From an uncultured Chitinophagaceae bacterium (GTDB lineage: Bacteria; Bacteroidota; Bacteroidia; Chitinophagales; Chitinophagaceae): a stretch of 11,817 nt of DNA. Within the stretch, counting starts at the first letter, position 1. Each line of letters begins with the position of its first letter. The position numbers and the translations under genes were made by a program. Under the pieces are notes generated by a model that was not told the DNA's origin, searched no databases, and saw nothing but the letters and a program-made list of their open reading frames with translations. This document shows positions 6,550 to 11,817 of this stretch, one piece after another. The stretch is from contig CALESY010000016.1 in NCBI GenBank assembly GCA_937919945.1, positions 1-11,817 on the forward strand. Reading direction: 5' to 3'.

Positions 6550-9138
6550 ATGGAAGAAAATAACCAGGATTTAACCCCCGGTAACGAGTCTAATGATTCG
6601 AACAAGATTGTACGTGTAAACATAGAAGAGCAAATGAAAACTGCCTACATAGATTACTCTATGTCGGTAATTGTTGGCCGTGCATTGCCTGATGTGCGTG
6701 ATGGTCTTAAACCTGTACACCGCCGCGTACTTTTTGCTATGCACGAATTAGGTATCAACTACAATAAACCCTACAAAAAATCTGCTCGTATAGTTGGTGA
6801 AGTATTGGGTAAATACCACCCACACGGCGATAGCTCTGTATACGATGCCATGGTACGTATGGCACAGCCATGGAGCATGCGCTATATGCTGGTGGACGGG
6901 CAAGGTAACTACGGTTCTCAAGACGGTGATGGACCAGCTGCTATGCGTTATACGGAAGCTCGCCTGCAACGCCTTGCAGAGAGTATGATGGATGACCTTG
7001 ACAAAGAAACTGTTGATTTCTCTTTGAACTTTGACGACTCTTTGGAAGAGCCTACTGTAATGCCTACACGAGTGCCGCAATTACTGTTGAATGGCTCATC
7101 TGGTATCGCCGTAGGTATGGCAACCAATATGATGCCGCATAACCTGAGTGAGGTGATAGACGGCTGTATTGCATACATAGACAACAAAGAAATAACCATA
7201 GATGAGTTGATGAAGTATGTAAAAGCCCCCGACTTCCCGACAGGAGGCATTATATATGGAATAGATGGCATCAAAGCTGGTATGCATACCGGCCGTGGTA
7301 GGGTAGTGCTTCGTGGACGTGTAAATGTAGAAACAACTAAGAGTGGGAAAGAACAAATTGTAATAACAGAAGTGCCATATCAAGTAAGCCGCGATGCTCT
7401 GGCTGAGAAGATAGGTATGTTGGTAAATAACAAAATAATTGAAGGCATAACACATGTCGCCAACGAATCTAATAAAGAAGGTACACGTATAGTAGTTGAG
7501 CTTCGCCGAGACGCGGTAGCACAGGTTATCATCAATCAGTTATACAAATTCAGCGAGTTGCAAACCTCATACGGTATCAACAATGTAGCACTTGTAGGTG
7601 GTCGTCCGCGTATTCTGAATTTGAAAGACCTGATTTCGGAGTTTGTTATTTTCCGTCATGAAGTAGTAGTGCGTCGTACACAATACGAACTACGTGAAGC
7701 AGAAAAACGCGCCCATATATTAGAAGGCTATCTGATTGCACTCGACCATCTGGACGAAGTAATAGCACTGATACGTGCATCTGTAAATCCTGATGAAGCA
7801 AAGACAGGCTTAATAGAAAAATTCGGTATGACCGAAATACAGGCAAAAGCCGTGCTGGAACTACGCCTGCAACGATTGACAGGCATGGAGCGTGAGAAGA
7901 TACGTGAAGAACATGCCGAACTGATGAAACTGATTGCGCACCTGAAAGAAATACTGGGCAATGAGGATATGCGTTACCAGATAATTAAAGATGAACTGGC
8001 AGAAGTAAAAAATAAATTCGGCGACGAGCGCAAATCGGAGATACAATACCTTGCCAACGAAATGCGTATTGAAGACCTGATAGAGGAAGAGGATGTAGTT
8101 ATAACTGTTTCTCACTTAGGTTACATCAAACGTACTTCGCAGGCAGAATATCGTGCACAGCGCAGAGGTGGACGTGGAGCAATGGGGGGGCGTACACGCG
8201 ATGAAGATTATCTGGAGCACTTATTTATAGCCTCTACACACCATACGCTGATGTTCTTTACAGAAAAAGGACGTTGTTATTGGCTGAAAGTATATGAAAT
8301 ACCTGAAGCAGACAGGAATGCTAAGGGACGCGCAATACAAAACCTATTGCAACTACCCGCAGATGATAAAATACGCACCGTAATTGACATACCCAATCTG
8401 GAAGATAAAGAGTATGTAGAGAAGCACAACATCGTATTATGCACTAAGCAGGGTATCATTAAAAAAACATCACTGGAAGATTTTAGCCGTCCGCGTGCAA
8501 ATGGTATCAATGCTATCACTATACAAGAAGGAGACCAACTGCTGGATGTGTCATTGACCGACGGTAACAGCTATATTATGATGGCTGTACGTAGCGGGCG
8601 TGCTATATGTTTTGAAGAAACAAAAGTGCGTACTACCGGTCGTGGTGCAATAGGTGTTTTTGGTATAGAATTGGATGAAAAGAACGATGAAGTAATAGGA
8701 ATGATATGCGTATCGCAGGATAATAGTGATAAACAGATATTGGTAGTATCTGAAAAAGGATTGGGTAAACGCACTCCTTTCTTGGAGCTTAATGAAGAAA
8801 ATGGACAGATGGAGCCAACATACCGCATTACCAACCGTGGCGGTAAAGGCGTAAAAACAATCAATATTACAGAGAAGACTGGTGCACTGGTAGGCTTGTT
8901 GGCAGTAAATGAAAAAGACGACTTGATGATAACCTGTAAATCAGGTATTACTATCCGTATGAAGGTAGAGCATATACGTGAGGCAGGAAGGGCTACACAA
9001 GGCGTTAAACTCATTAATCTAGATGAAGGTGATGAAATTGCAGCTATAGCTCGTATAGATGAGCAAGACGAAGAAGGAAATGAACTGGAAAATGGTGAAA
9101 CTGGTGATGCAACGCTAGACACTCCAATAACAGAGTAA
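6550..9138 (+). CDS. gyrA: DNA gyrase subunit A
   Basis: GyrA pairs with GyrB as A2B2 gyrase, which cuts both DNA strands and introduces negative supercoils using ATP. The 862-residue length is near that of E. coli GyrA (875). In order it shows a variable acidic N-terminal extension (1-20) and the winged-helix breakage-reunion domain starting at about VNIEEQMKTAYIDYSMSVIVGRALPDVRDGLKPVHRR. The DNA-linking tyrosine is Y134 in AAMRYTEARL. The tower and coiled-coil region follow, then a C-terminal beta-pinwheel with the GyrA box QRRGGRG (537-543), which distinguishes it from ParC. It ends in an acidic tail rich in D and E. The quinolone-resistance region HPHGDSSVYDAMVRMAQ keeps S95 and D99, which correspond to E. 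coli S83 and D87, so the common resistance substitutions are absent. It has its own -7 element and a terminator, so it is probably transcribed alone. Confidence 0.98.
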   Translation: MEENNQDLTPGNESNDSNKIVRVNIEEQMKTAYIDYSMSVIVGRALPDVRDGLKPVHRRVLFAMHELGINYNKPYKKSARIVGEVLGKYHPHGDSSVYDAMVRMAQPWSMRYMLVDGQGNYGSQDGDGPAAMRYTEARLQRLAESMMDDLDKETVDFSLNFDDSLEEPTVMPTRVPQLLLNGSSGIAVGMATNMMPHNLSEVIDGCIAYIDNKEITIDELMKYVKAPDFPTGGIIYGIDGIKAGMHTGRGRVVLRGRVNVETTKSGKEQIVITEVPYQVSRDALAEKIGMLVNNKIIEGITHVANESNKEGTRIVVELRRDAVAQVIINQLYKFSELQTSYGINNVALVGGRPRILNLKDLISEFVIFRHEVVVRRTQYELREAEKRAHILEGYLIALDHLDEVIALIRASVNPDEAKTGLIEKFGMTEIQAKAVLELRLQRLTGMEREKIREEHAELMKLIAHLKEILGNEDMRYQIIKDELAEVKNKFGDERKSEIQYLANEMRIEDLIEEEDVVITVSHLGYIKRTSQAEYRAQRRGGRGAMGGRTRDEDYLEHLFIASTHHTLMFFTEKGRCYWLKVYEIPEADRNAKGRAIQNLLQLPADDKIRTVIDIPNLEDKEYVEKHNIVLCTKQGIIKKTSLEDFSRPRANGINAITIQEGDQLLDVSLTDGNSYIMMAVRSGRAICFEETKVRTTGRGAIGVFGIELDEKNDEVIGMICVSQDNSDKQILVVSEKGLGKRTPFLELNEENGQMEPTYRITNRGGKGVKTINITEKTGALVGLLAVNEKDDLMITCKSGITIRMKVEHIREAGRATQGVKLINLDEGDEIAAIARIDEQDEEGNELENGETGDATLDTPITE

Positions 9139-9165
9139 TGTAAAATAATTGCAAAATTAACATAG

Positions 9166-9200
9166 GAAGCACCCGTATGCTATTGCGCGGGTGTTTTCTT
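9166..9200 (+). terminator. Rho-independent terminator after gyrA
   Basis: CACCCG (9170-9175) pairs with CGGGTG (9188-9193) around a 12-base loop. Several A-T or G-T pairs extend the base of the stem, and TTTTCTT (9194-9200) follows. It lies about 30 bases past the gyrA stop codon and 40 before the next gene. Confidence 0.75.
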
Positions 9201-9203
9201 TAA

Positions 9204-9211
9204 TAACTTCG
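9204..9211 (+). promoter_or_regulatory. Weak -7 candidate for the TPR-protein gene
   Basis: TAACTTCG differs by one base from TAnnTTTG. A TTG at 9183-9185 lies 18 bases upstream, inside the gyrA terminator hairpin. The predicted leader is about 19 bases. A promoter is expected here because a terminator separates the gene from gyrA. Confidence 0.3.
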
Positions 9212-9236
9212 CTAAAGAAATATAAAAACTGAAATA

Positions 9237-10532
9237 ATGAAAAAAGCTATTCTCATTACTGCAGGTGTAGCCATCAGCCTATTTGCACATGCGCAAAAGA
9301 TGAATATCCAGAATGCAAGCAACTCGTTGAAAGATAAAGATTATTCAAAAGCAATAGAGTATATAAATCTTGCAACTAATGACCCAAGCACTAAGGATAA
9401 TGCAAAAACTTGGTACGTAAAGGGAAATATTTATATGGAAATGAGCACCGACCCTGCAAAAAGAGAAGCCAAATACTATCAAGAAGCAGCAAATGCTTAC
9501 ATGAAAGCGGCACAACTTGATGCTAAATATGAAAGGGATATTATTTCTCAGGGATTGATGTATGCTGCATACAATTATTACAATGATGCAGTAGTAGCAT
9601 ATAACAACAAAAAATATCAGGAATCTTACACTAGCGCCAAAGCAGTTTTAGATATTCATGGTCTTGAAGGTGGTAAAAGGTATACAAGCAAAAGTTTTGA
9701 TACAACAGCCGCTGCTTCATTAATGATACAGGCGTACAGTGCTTATTATGCAAAAAACTACGATGAGGCAATCACTTTATTACAGATTCTAAAAACAAAC
9801 CCTATTGAGAAAAGTGCTAGCGTCTACTTAGCCCTTTCAGATATTTATAAAACCACCAAGAAAGAGTCTGAAATGCTTGCAATAATTGAAGAAGGTAGAA
9901 AACTATACCCTGACAATCAAAATCTGCGAAATGAAGAGCTGAATTACTACATCATTTCCAATAAACAAGACGAATTGATGAAAAAGTTGGAAGATGCTGT
10001 TGCAAAAGATCCTAATAATGCTGAATTGCTTTTTAATTTGGCAAATGGATATAACAATATGGCTTTCCCTAAACCTACAGAAGGTAAAGAGCCAACTAAG
10101 CCTGCAAACTTCGTGGAACTATTTAGCAAGGCTGAAGATGGATACAAAAAAGCTATAAATGTTGACCCCAATAATGTAGGATATAATTACAATTTAGGTG
10201 TACTATATTATAACCAAGCAACCGATTACAATAGGCAAATGAATGCTGCTGCAGATGCTAGTAACAGCGCCAAAGTAGCTGCTGAGAAAAAGAAGCATGA
10301 AGATGCTTATAACCAACTTACTATAAATCGTGATGCCTCTTTTGACAAAGCCATACCATATCTGTCAAAAATTATATCTACACTTGAGTCTACTATTGAC
10401 AAAGCAAGTGAAGATGACAGGTTTTCTTACCAGAGTGCATTGATGGCTTTAAAGGAAATTTATGCACGTAAAAATGATATGGTTAAATCTGGTGAATACA
10501 AACAAAAGTTAGACGCTTTTAGATCTAGGTAG
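9237..10532 (+). CDS. Secreted tetratricopeptide-repeat (TPR) protein
   Basis: I do not recognise a specific named gene. The 431-residue protein begins with a Sec signal peptide (MKK, hydrophobic 4-17, cleavage probably after A19 in AHA-Q), so it should be periplasmic or outer-membrane associated. The 'AHAQ' ending is typical of Bacteroidota. The rest is helical with TPR-like units, which act as protein-binding scaffolds. The clearest units lie around 28-62 (LKDKDYSKAIEYI), 110-143 (AVVAYNNKKYQESYTSAKAVL), 164-193 (YAKNYDEAITLLQILKTNP), 240-270 (AVAKDPNNAELLFNLANGYN) and 295-325 (AEDGYKKAINVDPNNVGYNYNLGVLYYNQ). A lysine- and alanine-rich helical segment follows near 330-370. No lipobox cysteine, enzyme motif or C-terminal sorting domain is seen. 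It is flanked by terminators on both sides, so it is probably monocistronic. The partner protein is unknown. Confidence 0.85.
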   Translation: MKKAILITAGVAISLFAHAQKMNIQNASNSLKDKDYSKAIEYINLATNDPSTKDNAKTWYVKGNIYMEMSTDPAKREAKYYQEAANAYMKAAQLDAKYERDIISQGLMYAAYNYYNDAVVAYNNKKYQESYTSAKAVLDIHGLEGGKRYTSKSFDTTAAASLMIQAYSAYYAKNYDEAITLLQILKTNPIEKSASVYLALSDIYKTTKKESEMLAIIEEGRKLYPDNQNLRNEELNYYIISNKQDELMKKLEDAVAKDPNNAELLFNLANGYNNMAFPKPTEGKEPTKPANFVELFSKAEDGYKKAINVDPNNVGYNYNLGVLYYNQATDYNRQMNAAADASNSAKVAAEKKKHEDAYNQLTINRDASFDKAIPYLSKIISTLESTIDKASEDDRFSYQSALMALKEIYARKNDMVKSGEYKQKLDAFRSR

Positions 10533-10552
10533 ATTAAAAATTTCTAATAGTT

Positions 10553-10583
10553 AAAGTGCCGACAATTTTGTCGGCACTTTTGT
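10553..10583 (+). terminator. Strong rho-independent terminator after the TPR gene
   Basis: AAAGTGCCGACA (10553-10564) and TGTCGGCACTTT (10569-10580) form a perfect 12-bp stem with a 4-base loop. The stem ends in a T-rich tail (TTTTGTT). It starts 20 bases after the stop codon. Because the left arm begins with AAA, the hairpin could also stop transcription coming from the right. Confidence 0.9.
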
Positions 10584-10647
10584 TAATGCATATGTTCTAC
10601 ACTCAATACGTACATGAAACAAAGTAGTATATATGAACTATAAAGAT

Positions 10648-10655
10648 TAACTTTG
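10648..10655 (+). promoter_or_regulatory. -7 element of the desaturase promoter
   Basis: TAACTTTG matches TAnnTTTG exactly and ends 17 bases before the TTG start, implying a leader of about 11 bases that is almost all A and T. No good -33 element is visible at the usual spacing. The strong terminator upstream means this gene needs its own promoter. Confidence 0.55.
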
Positions 10656-10672
10656 CATAAATTTTTTTAGAA

Positions 10673-11773
10673 TTGTCCGAAATTAAGAAATTAGAAATTG
10701 TCCGATTTGCGCCAAAAGATGCTGAAGGTTTCTATGATACACTCAAAAAGAGAGTCGATGCCTACTTTACAGAAAACAAGTTAGATCCCCACGGCGATGC
10801 TTCTATGAAGCTAAAAACATTTGCCATGGTATCCATGTATTTGGTTCCATACTTAGTAATGGTATCCGGAGCTATAACAAATTTGTGGCTATTTTACGGT
10901 CTTTGGTTTTTGATGGGTATTGGGATGGTTGGTATCGGCTGTTCTGTAATGCATGATAGCAACCACGGATCTTACAGTGATAATAAAACACTTAATAAAT
11001 ATTTAGGTAAAATCATTGCATTAGTAGGTGGCTATGAAGTGACTTGGAAGATACAGCATAATATTTTGCATCATACATATACAAATATTGAAGGATTGGA
11101 TGACGATATTAATGCTGGTGTATTTCTGCGTTTTTCACCTCATAGCAAGCGCTATTCATTTCACAAATATCAGCATATTTATGCTTGGTTTTTATATGGT
11201 TTGTTGACTTTACAGTGGGCTACTATCAAAGATTTCCGTCAAGTCTATGATTATCATAAAAAAGACCTGTTGAAAAAAGAGAAATTGACACTTGGACAAG
11301 CAATGCTGCAGTTGTCTCTATATAAAATATTTTATTATTTGTATATGTTTGTCATACCCATATTCGTAATGGGTATTGCATGGCAACATGTTCTGGTTGG
11401 CTTTTTAATCATGCATTTTGTAGCAGGGGTGTTATTGTCCGCCATATTTCAGTTAGCACACGTAATGGAAGAATGTGAATTCCCAGCGCCAACTGATGAT
11501 CGTAAGATGGAGAACAGTTGGGCTGTACACCAAATATTGAATACGGCTAATTTTTCTCCTACAAGCCCATTGATGAATTGGTTTGTCGGTGGGTTAAACA
11601 GGCAGATTGAACATCACTTATTCCCACATATTTGTCATGTACACTACAAGAATATAGCTAAATATGTGCGCCAGACTGCGAAAGAATATGGTTTGCCTTA
11701 TCAAGAACAACGCACTTTTGTACATGCTCTGATAGAGCATGGTAAAATGTTACGGAAATTAGGAAGAGATTAA
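10673..11773 (+). CDS. Membrane fatty-acid desaturase, front-end / acyl-lipid type
   Basis: This 366-residue di-iron membrane desaturase inserts a cis double bond into an acyl chain using O2 and an electron donor. All three histidine boxes are present: HDSNH (H94, H98), HNILHH (H129, H133, H134) and QIEHH (Q311, H314, H315). The glutamine-led third box is the mark of the delta-5/delta-6 'front-end' and related acyl-lipid group, not of plain delta-9 stearoyl-CoA enzymes. Paired hydrophobic segments lie at about 50-92 and 214-262. There is no fused cytochrome b5 domain, so a separate ferredoxin-like donor is implied. The start is TTG 10673: an in-frame stop lies at 10658-10660, and the first Met is residue 45, which would remove the family-like N-terminus (IVRFAPKDAEGFYDTLKKRVDAYF). 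Double-bond position is undetermined. Membrane fluidity control is a likely role, by inference. No terminator is seen in the 44 bases left in the window. Confidence 0.9.
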   Translation: MSEIKKLEIVRFAPKDAEGFYDTLKKRVDAYFTENKLDPHGDASMKLKTFAMVSMYLVPYLVMVSGAITNLWLFYGLWFLMGIGMVGIGCSVMHDSNHGSYSDNKTLNKYLGKIIALVGGYEVTWKIQHNILHHTYTNIEGLDDDINAGVFLRFSPHSKRYSFHKYQHIYAWFLYGLLTLQWATIKDFRQVYDYHKKDLLKKEKLTLGQAMLQLSLYKIFYYLYMFVIPIFVMGIAWQHVLVGFLIMHFVAGVLLSAIFQLAHVMEECEFPAPTDDRKMENSWAVHQILNTANFSPTSPLMNWFVGGLNRQIEHHLFPHICHVHYKNIAKYVRQTAKEYGLPYQEQRTFVHALIEHGKMLRKLGRD

Positions 11774-11817
11774 ATTAACGATTCAGCACTTTGATAATAG
11801 TACATTAATATTATCTT

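Noticed and set aside
8184..8190. Possible frameshift in gyrA at the G7 run
   Set aside because: The reading frame continues on both sides with clear GyrA sequence, so the gene is intact as given.
8571..9122. A 183-codon open frame on the minus strand inside gyrA
   Set aside because: It is antisense to the well-conserved gyrA C-terminal part. Its product is a low-complexity serine/isoleucine/proline-rich sequence with no family resemblance, and no promoter was seen. It is a frame shadow.
1..11817. Mobile element, phage, CRISPR, toxin-antitoxin or defence system
   Set aside because: No transposase, integrase, terminal inverted repeats, direct-repeat arrays or small toxin-like gene pairs were seen. 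The genes are mostly housekeeping and complete.
1..11817. tRNA, rRNA or tmRNA gene, including ssrA near smpB
   Set aside because: No cloverleaf-like segment or tmRNA tag frame was recognised in the intergenic spaces, all of which are under about 155 bases.

Overview
The window is an 11.8-kb piece of a low-GC bacterial chromosome. It most likely comes from the phylum Bacteroidota, perhaps a Chitinophagales-type lineage. Four things point there: matches to the Bacteroidota promoter -7 motif TAnnTTTG ahead of several genes, no Shine-Dalgarno sequences before the starts, a secreted TPR protein with an 'AHAQ' signal-peptide end, and the gene content. The lineage below phylum is an impression, not a demonstration.

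Layout, left to right. Bases 1-1427 (+) hold accD (acetyl-CoA carboxylase carboxyltransferase beta) and smpB (trans-translation factor). A terminator-like hairpin sits on the accD stop codon, between the two genes. Bases 1429-2754 (-) hold a Lys9-type saccharopine dehydrogenase, which converges on smpB with one base between the stop codons. Bases 2755-2868 are a compact divergent promoter region. Bases 2869-3300 (+) encode a hotdog-fold thioesterase close to E. coli MenI/YdiI. Bases 3301-6395 (-) hold two tandem paralogous multi-pass membrane proteins with the features of GT-C (family 39-like) glycosyltransferases; the downstream one ends exactly where the thioesterase ends. Bases 6550-9138 (+) encode gyrA, followed by a terminator. 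Bases 9237-10532 (+) encode a secreted tetratricopeptide-repeat protein, followed by a strong terminator. Bases 10673-11773 (+) encode a membrane fatty-acid desaturase of the front-end (QxxHH) type. No intergenic gap exceeds about 155 bases.

The genes are mostly housekeeping and do not form one pathway. accD (malonyl-CoA supply) and the desaturase both concern fatty acids but lie about 10 kb apart in separate transcription units. The only accessory-looking part is the pair of GT-C paralogs. At least three genes (smpB, the downstream GT-C gene and the desaturase) can only start at TTG near the expected N-terminus.

I found no mobile element, CRISPR array, tRNA, rRNA or recognisable defence system. 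I do not see an undescribed multi-gene system here. The observations most worth a second look are the duplicated GT-C pair, the terminator between accD and smpB, the TTG starts, the overlapping divergent promoters, and the zero-gap convergent gene ends.
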